Shown: positions 24,986 through 37,479 of the stretch, one piece after another
Position numbering within the stretch: position 1 is the stretch's first letter
Layout of the letters: each line of letters starts with the position of its first letter
NCBI GenBank assembly: GCA_012064415.1
Contig: SSNU01000299.1
Location: 8,877-72,876 of the forward strand
DNA length: 64,000 nt
Reading direction: 5' to 3'
DNA from: Gyrodactylus bullatarudis
Lineage: Eukaryota > Platyhelminthes > Monogenea > Gyrodactylidea > Gyrodactylidae
Made by a program: the position numbers and the translations under genes
Notes under the pieces: model-generated
The model's input: the letters and a program-made list of their open reading frames with translations, nothing else
What the model was told of the DNA's origin: nothing
Database searches by the model: none

Positions 24986-25254
24986 TACACATTATTGAGA
25001 AGAGAATTTTTTCCTTTCTTAAATAAAATTTCATCTATGAACTTGAATAACAGAAATGTTTGACTATAATGATTTCCTCGATAGATCGATTTATACTATT
25101 TAATATAACCATCTATATTCATGATGAATCTTGCCTTCATCATCATAATAAAAATATTTGCTAAATTGAATTAATTACTGAAAAGATCAAGAAAAACAAC
25201 AAAAGCTTTTACTATTTTTATGAATATACTCATAAGTAGTCATATGAATTTTAT

Positions 25255-26753
25255 CCCTACTGGTAAAAACAGGGTCATTTTGACCCTTTCAGATTTTTGA
25301 AAGTACATATCTCGGTTTGGAGGAAACTTAAAATCACAAGATTTCAGGATATCCTTTATCATACGAGGATTCATACTTTACAAATTGATTTTTAACAAAA
25401 ATGGTCACACCCCCAGAAAAAAATTATACTTTATCTTCCCAGGCAGGGTCATTTTGACCCTCCATTTATTTGTATGGAAAAGACCTAATTTTTATTTTTT
25501 TACCATGTTCTTCCACTTGAAAAAGCTAATTACACCTATTCTACATTTCCAGATGAAATCACTTTCGTATTCTTCTAATAATTTTTGCAGATTCTTGATA
25601 TTTCATTGGTTCAATTTACTTGAAATATTCGAGCACTATTGATAGGTTTCAATCATAACCATGAGTGACTTTGATGATGACGACCTAGGTTTGCTATCTA
25701 CTGAAGACGAATTTTCTACAGACGAGAGTTCTTTGTCTAACGATATTGGAACGAATATCAGCATATCAGACTCCTTTCCGACTACACTTTCATCCCTGTC
25801 AAGTGAATCTGAGGATGACTAATATATGTCAAAAAATAATCTATATCAATGGTCAGATAAACCTACTAATCCGGGTAATGGGAGAATAAGAGAGCAGAAT
25901 TTACTCAGATCAAGAGCTGGTCCAACGTTGTTCTCACAATCCCGTATACACTCGCCATTGAGTGCATTTCAATTGTTTCTTCCAAAATTTCTTTACAATG
26001 ACAATTTTTTTACCTCATTCCCTCTTTTGGAAAAACTTGCTGCCAAAAGTATAACTTTGGTAGGAACTATCAGAAAGAACAAGGCCCAGCTTCCACCAGT
26101 GATTTCAAAAAATACTACATCAGGTTCCAAATACGCCTTCAGAGACAACATGACTCTTGTGTCCTATGTTCCAAGAAAAAATAAAAATGTAATTCTCGTT
26201 TCTTCCTTCCACCTCAACCCAGATATAAATCAAAGTGGAAAACCAGATTTGATTAAATATTATGATAAAACGAAAGGAGGAGTTGACATTGCTGATAAGA
26301 TGATTTCTATATTTTCTTGTCAGAGGAAAACAAATAGATGGCCGGTCGTCTTATTTTGCAACAGCTCTTAATTCTTTCATTTTATATAAAGAGATAAAAG
26401 AAGATTCCAATTATGATAGAAGAAAGTTCCGCAAGTGTCTAACTCAGGAGATTTTCGATCAATATGGAAAAAATAAACCGAATAAGATGAATGACTCTGT
26501 GTGCTCAACTTCTTCCACATCAGGCTCAAAGAAAAGGGTTCGTTGCACAATTTGCCCATACAATAAAGATAGAAAAACTACCAAAATATGTGATAAATGT
26601 CAAAAAGCTATTTTTAATGATCATTTAGTTAATATTTGTTCAAATTGCAAAAAAATTGTACGGAAATTTGAAAAATTTTAATATTTCTATGATTCAGGGT
26701 CAAAATGACCCTTTTGGGGACATTTTTTTGTTTATTTTTTGGTACCAGTAGGG
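25255..26753 (+). mobile_element. piggyBac element, internally deleted, TTAT flanks
   Basis: Ends CCCTACTGGTA and, inverted, CCCTACTGGTA. Flanked on both sides by TTAT (25251-25254, 26754-26757) instead of the usual TTAA. The palindrome GGGTCATTTTGACCC or its complement occurs three times, near the left end (about 25272), at about 25446, and near the right end (about 26698). Confidence 0.88.
25661..26681 (+). pseudogene. piggyBac transposase, deleted and frameshifted
   Basis: Starts MSDFDDDDLGLLSTEDEF, an acidic N-terminus usual for the family. A TAA at 25820-25822 interrupts the same frame, which resumes and reaches SAFQLFLP, the start of the transposase domain. It then jumps to NDNFFTSFPLLEKL, the second catalytic Asp region: more than 100 residues, including the first catalytic Asp, are gone. 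LVGTIRKNKAQLP and YYDKTKGGVDIADKM (third Asp) follow. Near 26346 a frameshift moves on to ALNSFILYKE and a C-terminal Cys-rich domain (CTIC..C..C...H...C..C) ending at 26681. Size is about half to two thirds of the normal 550-600 residues. Not functional. Confidence 0.9.
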
Positions 26754-26960
26754 TTATTCATAGTATACATAAACTTTTTCGAACCTAATTTTTTCCTCAT
26801 ATCGTTTCTGATTATTTACTACTAGCGAAATACTTTCCTATACCTGAGCCCAATAACATTATAAAATACTCTTACCATCTTAACAGAAGATATATTTTAT
26901 CCTCAGCTAAAGCTATTGATTCTTAGCTACATCATATAAATTCATCACTTTGAGCTATTA

Positions 26961-28410
26961 TACTATACCTTTTGCAGACGAAATTGAGAGGTCGTTTTAT
27001 TCAAAGTAAAAATTATTTTTTCTAAAGTGAGAGACCAAAATAGGGGGTGTTATTTACGAGTTACAATGTTAAATTTTAGGGTCAAATCCTAAAAAATGAT
27101 TGGTTGATTTGAGGGGGTCCGAGTAACTTTTATTAGCATGTATTTCTTCATTGTACAATTTTAGAACTTTAATTTACACTTCATTTATAATTATTATTCA
27201 AGATGCCCAAGCATGATGAAATTATAAGAAAGAAAATCGTTCAACTTTTTCAAAACGATGGAAATTGGCAAGAATTGGCAAAATTATCCAATTTACCTTA
27301 CTCAACCGCATACAGATGGGTGAGAAGTAACCGAGAAGAATCTCTTCCTAGGGGAGGAAGAAATAACGTGAAAAAACTGAAGATAAAATTCAGAGTATTA
27401 TTAACTTTGTCGAAGAAAATCCCACCGCAACCCTTAAAGATTGTTGTATTGAATATGAGAGAATTTACAATCAAACAATTTCAATTTCAGTTGTGAGAAA
27501 TTGGCTGAATGGTCAATGCTTTTCGCTTAAGAAGTTAAATCATATACCAATTAACGTAAATTCTGAAGAAAATAAAGAGAAGAATATGAATATTTAACGA
27601 AATATTTCGAGTACAGAGCAGATGGAAGAAGCATGTTGTTCCTAGATGAAACCAATTTTAATTTGTACTGCTCAAGATCTCAAGGTAGAGCTCAGATAGG
27701 ATCATCTGCCCAAATAATAAATACGAGTTCAAAAGGAAAAAATTTGCATTGTATTGGTGTCATTTCTTCTCAAAAATTAATTGATTTCAAGATTCAAAGG
27801 GGAATTTTCACAAAAGATTGTTTTAAACAATATCTTATTGTTTTGAAAGAAATATGTCAGAATGATGGCATATTTCCATGTACATTGATAATTGATAATG
27901 CTCCTTGTCACTCCAACTGTGAGGAAGGAATCAAAGATGATAATTTCAAAATTTTGCGATTGGGTCCTTATTAAATTAAGTGAAAGAAGACAGGAGATCA
28001 TTGAATATTCAATCAATGGAGGTGACATTCCAAAGTCTGATTTCAACATGAGAATCCTGGAAGTTGCTGCAGAGCACTCAATAAGAGAACTATCTCCAAG
28101 TACAATTCCTCCATGTACAATTCACGTAGAAAGTGTTACCCAATTATCATGAATAGACAGGATTTGATTGAATAAAATGTTTGCAGTTTGAAAAAAAATG
28201 CTCTTGCTTTGATTTGTAATTATTTTTTCATCACTGCATGCACTAATTTTCCGGGATACCATTAATTATAGATCTGCATATATAATTGTACACTGCCTTT
28301 TAAAATAACATTATGTTTTTGTACATAATTGTATACTTTTGCTTTGAAAAAAATAATTTTTACTTTGAATAAAACGACCTCTCAATTACGTGTGCAAAAG
28401 GTATAGTGTA
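26961..28410 (+). mobile_element. Tc1/mariner-superfamily element, 66-bp TIRs, TA target
   Basis: Left end TACTATACCTTTTGCAGACG (26961) and right end, inverted, CACTATACCTTTTGCACACG; inverted repeats of about 66 bp with few mismatches, flanked by TA (26959-26960 and 28411-28412). Eroded pieces of the same end occur at 42896-42940 and 48586-48636. Confidence 0.9.
27203..28152 (+). pseudogene. IS630/mariner-like transposase, broken
   Basis: Starts MPKHDEIIRKKIVQLFQ with an N-terminal helix-turn-helix (ELAKLSNLPYSTAYRWV). A frameshift near 27370 leads to TLKDCCIEYERI, and a second near 27580 returns to MLFLDETNFNLYC (first catalytic Asp). CSRSQGRAQIG follows, then LIIDNAPCHSN (second Asp). After ILRLGPY a stop and an apparent deletion remove the block that should carry the third catalytic acid, then ERRQEIIEYSINGG resumes in another frame to 28152. 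Total length and order fit a transposase of about 320-340 residues. It sits centrally between intact inverted repeats, so it is the element's own gene. The frame at 27777-28049 (-) is a shadow. Confidence 0.85.
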
Positions 28411-28544
28411 CAAATATTATTTTCTATTAACGTTTCTATATGAAGATGATAAAAGTAAAACAGAAAGTTTCATATCATTTAATACAGAGACAATAGAAGT
28501 TTACCTCAGAAAAATTTCTTGATATCTTTTTAGGAAGACCTAGA

Positions 28545-29030
28545 CACACCCTAACCTGAGGGAATAAGACAGGATGGCTAGGAAAGAATTAATGTCAAAA
28601 AGAATAATTGAAATCAGGAATGGTTTAAGATTATTTTTTAAGATATACAATTTGAATGGTCCAGCTTGTCTCACTTGCAGTCCAAATTTAAACACAATCA
28701 AGAACTTTTGGTGAATTATTGCTCGAAAAGCTTATGCGAACGGAAAAATATTTTGAATGAAACAAATTTAACAGAAACCATAATCAAGAACTAGACTTCT
28801 ACTACACTTGTACTTCTAAAAGATGTCTTAATGTTGTTCAAAAGTTTTGAATCAAAACAGCAGAGTTTTTACAAAATAAAAATGGATAATTTTAATTTGT
28901 CGTTTTTTATATCAATGAAAACTAGTGAAAAGGAATTTGAAGGGCTACATATACTCGTATAATATTTTTTTTCTATAAAATTATATACAATCTATTTTAT
29001 TAGGAGTTCATATAAATTTAAAAAGATCGA
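28545..29030 (+). pseudogene. Tc1 relic, same family as the 1.4-kb copy
   Basis: Codons for GRPR..P.LSE, SKRIIEI, then after a deletion ENFW.IIARKAYANGKIF and SKRCLNVVQKF match, in order, the Tc1 protein at 1447-2466. The 3' end (ATTTGTCGTTTT; TTAGGAGTTCATATAAAT) matches the outer repeat at 1238-1442. The middle with the second catalytic Asp is deleted. Confidence 0.8.
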
Positions 29031-30324
29031 GCTACCAAACTAATGAAAATCGTATTAGAAAAATAATAAAAAGGGGTATATTTCAAGTCCAATTCAAATC
29101 AATTTATTGAAAAAAAATTAAAACGGGATTAAAATAATAACTGATCATAATTTGAATGTTAGCAAAAGAAAAAGTCTGAGAAACGTCAAATCTGATCCAA
29201 ATATCTGAAAAAACAATGTGGTGACGATAGAACTAAAAAATTTCAAGATTGAACCAACTTGATTAAAAAATTTAACTTGAGGATTGATAAGTAGAAAATT
29301 CCAAAAGCCAATATTAATCCAACGAGAATTCACATGTGGCAGTGTTATGATATGGGAATGCAAGACTAATATTTCGAGCTCAATTAAATACAAAATTATT
29401 TTATATGCAATATATCATTAAGATCTTTCATATCATATCATTTTCATCTTCAAGTTGATATATTCTGCGTTCAAATAAAATGAAAACTGAAAAAGTTAAT
29501 TCCAACTATATACGTTTTTATGTCGTCCCCTTTATATAAATCTGAATAATTATAATTCATAATATAATATCTCTTGAGAAAATAATTTCATAATTCAATG
29601 TCTCACTCTATTGTGCTAGTACTGTTGGAATATTCAATTAATTATAGTTAAAATGAAGTAAATCAGAATTTCACTCTTTCATATCTCTGAATTTCCTAAA
29701 GATAAAATCGAATTTTATTCAAGAAATTAAACTATTAATTATCAGAGATTAAAAAGTGACAACAAGTTTCGAGTGTTTCTAGTAATTTTTTATATAGATG
29801 AAAATCTAGAATCTCCATGTAGAACCAATTCTAACAGGTTGTGAGATAAGTAGTGGGACTGAATACGAAGATTGTTTTATAATGATAAAATAACTAAATT
29901 CAGTCACAATCTCAGAAACTGCCTAATTTATTTTTATAAGCAGAAAAATGAATCGCAAAAAGAATTAGCTGTTTGTAAAATCAATCGTTCTGTCAGCGTA
30001 ATAGTCCGGAAATTATGAAATTCATGAATAGTCCAGAAATTAAAGACACTGCTCAAATCATGCTAGAAAGATATAGATATTTTGAAAATTAGATCCAACC
30101 ATCAGGATATATAATCAAACAACTTTTCATCAAAATATTCGTTCAATGTTTCACTTGGGCTTCCAGTCGATTAGAATGACAAATTTCTCCTTCGTGACTG
30201 GAAATCAGATAATGGTTTGAAAATGGATACAGTATTAAGAAACTAAAACAAACCTCAAAAGCAGACATATCACAAAGAGATATTTATCAACTGATTAAAA
30301 TGGTTTTAACTAATCCTACATATT
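29031..30324. other. No gene recognised
   Basis: AT-rich. The frame at 29145-29393 (-) has no recognisable domain. The stretch 29950-30320 may hold the eroded start of the pogo-like relic that follows, but I cannot show it. Confidence 0.45.
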
Positions 30325-30800
30325 TCTAGGAATGAAGGTCAAACCACTGTTGTCAAAGAACTTCTAATTTATAAGCTCGAATATATTCTTTCAGAGAAAT
30401 GAAGGAGCTTGCTAATGAAATAGCTACTGCCATGGAAATTACGAACTATAAGCGTTCTTATAGACATTTAATGAGCATATGTAGAAGAAATCATAATAAA
30501 CCTTTAGAAAAGTAATCAAGATGATCAAATACTTTTACGAATTGTTAAAACCTTATTTTAATAGCTTTCTGGGGAAACATGCAGTGCTCCGATTGAAGTC
30601 GTTGAGAATTTTTTTAGAGAATACTGTTTTACGAGATTACTCGAGAAATCAAATTTAAAACCTGGACGAAACAGTTATATCTTTGTAACAAAACGAAAAA
30701 TCTTGACGAAGAAGAATTAAAATCCTCAAGGTGTCAAAGAATTCAAAGAGAGAGTAACCCCTGTTTTTTGTTTGAATACAGAGGACATTTAAAGTTATAC
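30325..30800 (+). pseudogene. Possible pogo/CENP-B-like transposase relic
   Basis: Scattered over frames: NEGQTTVVKELLIYKLEYIL, then FREMKELANEIATAMEI, which resembles the second helix-turn-helix of CENP-B-type DNA-binding domains. Further on is NLDETVIS, the catalytic DET box typical of pogo (NxDET), then ILTKKN. Stops and frameshifts throughout. Order and spacing fit a pogo transposase, but the identity is weak and rests on short motifs. The frame at 30914-31105 beyond it is unrecognised. Confidence 0.4.
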
Positions 30801-31922
30801 ATTCTTCGATGACGGTGACGCCACTTTCTTGAATTACTCTACTTCAAGTTGAAATCGATATTACTCAAATTGAAAAACACGGTGCAACAAGAAAAATCAA
30901 CCAGGCTGAATTTTTGATATGTTGTTCAGTTATTCACGCTGATTCTCATGGTGCTATTCGTTTCTTCGTAAAAAAATTTTTACAGCCGCCATCGGCCGTT
31001 AAAGATTTTTTTGAGTTTTTCTCTTTCAAGAGCTGTAACTTTTCTCAACTATATGCTACGAAAAAAATTGGTCTTAAAAGTAAGCCAAATAGTTATTCTA
31101 GTTAGTTAATGTATTTGAAATATAATTTTATTTTATTATTGAGCCGATTAAGTGGTTCAAATGGGAAAATTACAGTCTTTTCTTATTAATTGAGGATTGA
31201 AAACTCGTACGCAGATAAACTTTATATCAATTTGTTCATCTCATTGAGCTGATTTCGAATATATAAGTTTTATTTTTATTGGAGTTTGCTGTCAAAAGCT
31301 ATGAGGTTTCAAAGTTAAAAGAGTACCCCTTAATAGACCCATTTACATACGCACGGGGTTACATGTAATTGTTGATCTTGAGCATAAATATTCTTGAATG
31401 ATGGAGTGAAAGGAGAAAAAAAATTCAAAGGATTTCATTGGTTGGTGCTAATAACATAATTGTTCTGATTGGGGTGGACCCAACGAGGTATAAATAATAA
31501 TCTGGTTTGTTGTATAACACATTTACAAGCCATCATGTATGTAAATGACTGTGAAATTATAAGAAAAGTTATTGAAAATTATTAGAGAACTGTATATATT
31601 TCAAAAGAATTACTCTTGAATCCGTTCCGGGAGAAAATTTCTGAGTGAAAAAAATTTAAGATTTTTATTATTCAAAAGGTTCTATAACTAGAAATAATAC
31701 AAATCCATAATAACAATGATGGGGTCAAGAATTTTTTTATTCTAAATATTTTTCTGATCACGAATCTATTTCAAAAATCATGATCAAGGTTTAGCGATCA
31801 AACCAGAAGAGAGAATTTCTAAAATTTTTAAAAACCTGAAATATTTCCCATGTTTTATTTAATAGCAGATACTCATTCTTTTTTATGTATAAAATTCTTC
31901 TAGGTGTTCTCTCGCGACCTTT

Positions 31923-32046
31923 GGGTACTTGTTTACGCTAAATTTATCAAGCCAACATTATACAAATACATTAAATGTCTTAAAGGAAAGGACATTCTAT
32001 GTATTTGCTTCGCGTTGGCTCGAAATACACGTTAAGAATACACCCA
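31923..32046. repeat. Small imperfect hairpin MITE
   Basis: AGCCAACATTATACAAATAC is mirrored by GTATTTGCTTCGCGTTGGCT around a short centre; outer parts pair weakly. No target duplication seen. Confidence 0.45.
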
Positions 32047-32424
32047 AGAGAATTCTACACATGAAAAAAGATATTCTTCTTTATTGTTTGTCCTAAGTAT
32101 CTCAACTCACATACAGGCGATTTATTTATAAATACCAGATTCGTCATAAAAATAAAATCAGAATTCCTCACCAAAATCAATGTGATCAGATTACTCACTT
32201 ATATATATAGGAGTATAACACTTTGCTAGAGTTGAAAAAAATATCAACCAATGAAGCGTTATAGATATTTCAAAATTGGTTTTTACCAATATTTTTACTC
32301 ACTTATCTCTGAAATTATAATCAATTAATTTTGTAGAATTAAGTGAAGCCGAACTTCTATGAAAGAAAAATTTATAACGTTTATGAACTCAGTTTAAGGG
32401 TTTGAAGACTAGAAGAATAATTAT

Positions 32425-32464
32425 TGAAAAAAGCATTTATTTCGCCAGATCTAATCAGAATCTT
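32425..32464 (-). ncRNA. Decayed hammerhead ribozyme
   Basis: Minus strand reads CUGAUUAGAUCUGGCGAAAU, with conserved G8 changed to U and stem III unpaired. Clearly related to the AUCCGG subfamily, not expected to cleave. Confidence 0.5.
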
Positions 32465-33166
32465 AAATCGGATTGATTTATGTTAGATTGATTAACGGAA
32501 ATTGTATCCTCTTATCGACTATGCGATTAGAGAGTAAGTGGGGTATTTCTTGGGACTAATAATATTACTCAAAAATTTCGTATGGATGAGAGATCAAGTG
32601 ACAAAAAAATCAGCGGATAAACAGGTGTCTTGGAATAAACTATCTGATTAAGATCAGATCTAGGATGAAGATGAAAAGTTTTGCTTTGATATAAGAAGTT
32701 GAACGAGTTTATTCTGTCGAAAAATATCAACTTTTTTTCATAATTTAGCAGCATTCCGCATGCATTGCACGTTATGATCATATAATAAACCCGATTTAAA
32801 CTTGATTCTTGGCTTTAAAGGGGACGAAAATTACAAAACTAGTTTGATCTAATAATTTAATAACTAGTAGTTTTACAATTTCATTTAAGTCTTTCTACCA
32901 AGCTCTTATTCATAGAAATCATGATGATGTTTATTAAAATTTTTGATTTACCACTCTTTTCAGTATCGTTACCACATAGTAAAGGTAGCCGCTCAATTCA
33001 AAAAATTATCGATATTGTACCGATATCGAAAGAATATTATATTGATACAAAACCCTAAAAATTACAAAATCAAAATTTCAGTTTAATATAACAAATTATA
33101 CACCAAAATAAAGATAATTTTTCGCTTGTTTTCTTTAAATGAATCCACTTATTCATAATTCAAGAA

Positions 33167-33200
33167 TTAACCCTCTCAGGACCAGGGGCGCGGGTTTACA
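33167..33200 (+). repeat. Solo piggyBac-type end
   Basis: TTAACCCTCTCAGGACCAGG has the TTAA target and CCCT(C/T)TCAGG terminus seen in the TTAA MITEs. I found no partner end. Confidence 0.4.
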
Positions 33201-33263
33201 CTGAAATTTGTATACTTTTGACGCAACCTAATATTCGGTCATATTCATAGCATTAGCAGCGGA

Positions 33264-33596
33264 TTAAGCTAGATCCTTAAGCTCTCTGATTCCAACTAAT
33301 TGTTTATCGGTCAGGATTTCTTCTAGTTTTTCCCTTAGAATTTCTTCGAAAACAATGAAATGGTCTACATTTGGTGTTGAGTTGAGATCTATTTTAGATA
33401 AATCGAGTTTCTTCTCATCTAAGGATAACTATTTTTTGATGCTCTGTTTGCTTTTGAGACATGCCTTGGATATAGTATCAATATTGAAGCCATCTTGATA
33501 ACGTCCTATCACTTCGAGTCGATACTTAATTGGAAAATTTTTCGTATTAAATGAAGGAAATCCCAAATGTAGGACTGATTGCTCAATATAACTGCT
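33264..33596 (-). pseudogene. Probable pogo-type CENP-B-like DNA-binding domain
   Basis: Frame of 110 codons with one internal TAG at 33429-33431. The first part, KYRLEVIGRYQDGFNIDTIS then KQSIKK, reads like a helix-turn-helix of the pipsqueak/CENP-B kind. After the stop, a second part (EEILREKLEEILTDKQLVGIRE) resembles the second CENP-B helix-turn-helix. The catalytic domain is not here. It could be another piece of the pogo family at 30.3-30.8 kb. Name based on motif resemblance only. Confidence 0.45.
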
Positions 33597-34554
33597 TCAA
33601 AATAAAATCTAGAATTTTTGCATATCTATGATTGTTGTGAACCTTTAGACTTAATGGCTTTTGTAAAGACGAATAGACACTTCCACGGAGAGCTTGGTCG
33701 ATTTTATCTATGTTGTTGGTATATTTTCACTTTCAATAACTCTTTTGATTGTTAGTGGTGTAACTTTATAAATTTTGGCTAAATAATTAGTTTAAGTATG
33801 CTTCTTTATTCGTTCTTAGGGGTAAGTTTTTTCTTTATAATGATAAGAATTAGGGCTGACCAAAAAGTCCATCTAAAAAGATTAACAAATAAATCATTCT
33901 GATTGGTAAAATACAAACTTTAACGTGTATTGGCGAAAAAACTATAATACAGTCAAGTTGAAAATCTGATGCAAGAGTCTGATGGTAATGGAAGGCAGCA
34001 CACCTGTATTCCTTTTAAATTTACTTTTGAAATTATATTAAATTATTATCAAAACTTAGACTCCAACCTGGATTGAGACTGTGAAAATGATTGAGTCTTG
34101 GTTAAGAAAAGATACTTTATTCTGAGTGGTTATTGAGTTTCTTAATTGTATTGGTCTACCAAAAGTAAGCAGAGATGTATAAAAATAAATTTGAGAGGAA
34201 GAATATTCATTCTGTGAGCCATTCACGTGTGTAATAAACTGTATTTCAAAATTTTTAAATCACAGATTGGTTCTTTATTTTTATTTTCTCTCAATTCCAT
34301 TGAAAAATGAATAGTTTCTTGGTTTCGGCATATATAGATTATAATCTGTATGTGCGAGTACTGAGTTAGTGTGCAATACAGAGTATAAAGAGGATAAAAC
34401 GAGGCACTATTCCATTTAAAAAGAAATAGGTTAAGGAATCGGAGTTTTTACCTGAAATTCTTCATAATAAGAGTAGGTACACAATACCTCATTTGTCTTT
34501 TGGGTTAACATGCATATAGAACTCCTGACTTTTTATCATACGAGAGTCATATAT
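33597..34554. other. No gene recognised
   Basis: AT-rich; no inverted repeat, frame or RNA motif supported. Confidence 0.5.
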
Positions 34555-35391
34555 GTTATCGTGAAAATGGGAAATCAGTGAATGGACGATAATCCCTAGT
34601 AAAAATGGGAACTATCTCATACAATGAGATTTCATTTTATTCAAAAGGCCCATTCTTTTGGTCATACTTTTATCGTACTTTGTCGTCGTACTTATAGCTA
34701 AACCTGTTTTGACCATTAAGAGTTTATTACATTTTTGACTAAAAGTTGTACATTACATTTGACTACACTTTCTTCCATATATTACACATTTGACTATAGT
34801 CTTATTTCAATTAAAATATTGAGGATTCTTTCCAGATTTATTTTGACTATATTTTATTTAGATTCTACATTTTGATTACTCTTTCTTCAATTTTATGTTT
34901 TTGATTATTATATTTCCTGAGTACAATTTCTACTCATAGGGAATTTAGTAAAGGCCCTCAACCAAGGCAAATATTATATCATAATATCTTTACTTCTCAT
35001 GCTTGGGATACGATCTTATTGAGTGTCAATTCCATTGATGATATCATATTTTTTCAATATGTTCAAAAGATGGTGCCTTTGCGCAACCAATTACTCTCAA
35101 TAAATTTACGCATTGCATACTGCGATCGGCATCTTTTCTTCAAGATTGATGTGCAGTTTGAGACTCAAAAGTAGAAATTATAATCAAGAGACGCCCATGT
35201 TATCTTCCATAACGAATATTTTAAATTAAACATTTTTAAAATATCATAATCCTTGTTTTTTATTAATGGTCAGGAAAGGTTAAGCTATAAGTATGGACCC
35301 TTCGAATAAATTGAAATCTCATTGTACGAGATAATTCCCATTTTTACTAGGGATTACCGTTCATTCACTAATTTCCCATTTTCACGGTAAC
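34555..35391. mobile_element. GTTAC-family foldback element (837 bp)
   Basis: Left end GTTATCGTGAAAATGGGAAA, inverted right end GTTACCGTGAAAATGGGAAA, arms of about 90 bp, flanked by CATATAT and ATATATA. Ends resemble those of the 11267-11653 MITE. No coding capacity. Confidence 0.85.
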
Positions 35392-35846
35392 ATATATAAT
35401 TGTCAGAGCTTTTCTTCATTCAAGATTAGAATTATATATAATGATCAGAGGCTTGATTATTATACATAATCGGCAAAGATTATATATAACTATCGAGATG
35501 GTTGCAAGTTATCTCAATTTTGTTTTCATATATTTGATGAGAGGTTTTTATAAATATTTAATTTTATTCATTTATATTCAAAAATATCTCACACAGTATT
35601 TTCGAACTTGATTATCCTTTAAAAAATCGTATTCAAAATTTGGTAAATTATAATCAAGTCTTGAATTATAAAAGTTAAAATACATCTGAATTCGCAATTA
35701 TATATTTTTAAGATTTTTTATATATTAAGATTTAAAAAAAAGATTTCATCCTTCTACTCATATTTCTTCAATATAAATCTTTTTTAAAAATATCAATAAA
35801 TGATACTGTGTCAGGAAATATTCATTAGTAAAAACACATCGCTTTA
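35392..35846. other. No gene recognised
   Basis: AT-rich spacer. Confidence 0.5.
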
Positions 35847-35850
35847 TTAA

Positions 35851-36220
35851 CCCTTTCAGGTCCGAGTATATTTAATGACTTGAAAAATTGAATATAAATA
35901 CATATTCGGAATCAGAATGAATTATAGATGAATAATAAAACCTTAAATCATCTGAAAACCTTTTAATAAAAAATTCTTTTTCGACACTTTTCAATACATT
36001 TTTCCTATCTACATTCAAGCGACCACACAAGTAATTGTAGGATTTTTTAAATAAATAAGGTGAATTGAGTGTATCCCAATAAAATTCCTTATGGTTCAAC
36101 TTTTTTCGGGAAGAAGAAAAGTTATTAAATGGTGTATCTTTTATTCATAGGAATTTTATTTCTTCAAAAATTTTTAGGTTTGATATTTTGGCCCACATAT
36201 GGGCCATGGACCTGAAAGGG
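35851..36220. mobile_element. piggyBac-type MITE, TTAA target (370 bp)
   Basis: Flanked by TTAA on both sides. Ends CCCTTTCAGGTCC and its exact inverse. The palindrome GGCCCACATATGGGCC lies next to the right end. A 75-residue frame inside (35872-36099, -) has no known domain. Confidence 0.85.
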
Positions 36221-36224
36221 TTAA

Positions 36225-37479
36225 ACTCTAGCCCAAATAAATGGAAAAATGAAATAAATTATTTGCTCAAAAACATCTGATACTGTTCAATTCCGTCATT
36301 TTTCCTACATCTCATATCTAGAGTCAGAATTCTCGCAACATCTAATTTCTTTCTTAGTAATTAAAATAACGCTTCGTGTTTGCTGTTTAAAACGAAAATT
36401 ATTCTTGCATAATTATAGTTGACCTTGTGTTATATAAAATTATTTTTAATCTTACCGGTTTCTGGAAAATATTGGATAATAATTATATCTTCAATAACAA
36501 TAATGAAAATTTTAGTTGTTTATTCGAATCAATCAATGCGATTACCATGGTTTAGAATAGTTTTTCAAATATTGTATTGGTCACGGTTTAGTTTAATGAA
36601 TAAACAGAAAATATAATCGCTTACCTCAATATACTACAGCTTAAATTTATGAGCTTTATAATGATAATTGTCAATGATCTCTACATTTCTTTTTGTGAAA
36701 TATATTCAACTTACATATAACTTTAAAAATTAATCAGAAATCAACAAAATAAATAATAACCGAGAGTATCAGACAATAAAACCCTCAGAAAAATTGGTTA
36801 AGGTATGATGTTAATTTTTTATGAATAGTATTTGTTGGCCAATCAGAATTGAGCAATTTCCAAATAATTTTTTTGCTACCAATATAAATTGTACACTCGA
36901 TTAATTTTTTTATTTGAACTTTTATTTCCGATTAGATTTCAATTTGATTGACAGAGAAATTCAAGTTAAACTATTCAACCTCAATATTCTTAACTATTAT
37001 TTGATTTTAAAAGGTATATAATTCCGAAAAATTGATTCGTAAAAATTTGAAAAGAATAAATAAATCAACTATTATTATAATAATTACTTTGTCAGGCATA
37101 TTTTTTGCCATTAGTGAAACATTAACATTTTTCTGAATCAATAGTTCAAGCAAATTTTCAAATACGTCCGAAATGCTATTAAAATAGAATTTAATGATAT
37201 ATTAACACCAAATGAACATTTCTTAAAGGATCATCAGTTGTATCACTTCAAAAATGATAATAGTTAAATAATTGAATGAAACAATAATAAGAAATAGTAA
37301 AACTTTAAGAATTAAGAACAAATGCAAGCTGAAAAAAACACCAAAACTCTTTCCAATAAATAGCAACAATGGACAGAAAATTGAAAAAGCTCACATGGCC
37401 AAGGTAGTTGAAGATAATAGGAATAGTTTTTCAAACACATAGATTGGGTTTGTATTGAACTTTTATCAAGAGATATACA
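36225..37479. other. No gene recognised
   Basis: AT-rich; the last 150 bases before 37480 may be eroded PLE reverse transcriptase but no motif is clear. Confidence 0.45.

Larger units (their letters stand above)
30801..33166. other. No gene; one small hairpin repeat and one ribozyme relic
   Basis: AT-rich. Contains only the hairpin at 31923-32046 and the ribozyme relic at 32425-32464. Confidence 0.45.

Noticed and set aside
27777..28049. 90-codon minus-strand frame
   Set aside because: Shadow of the transposase containing FLDETN and IDNAPCH.
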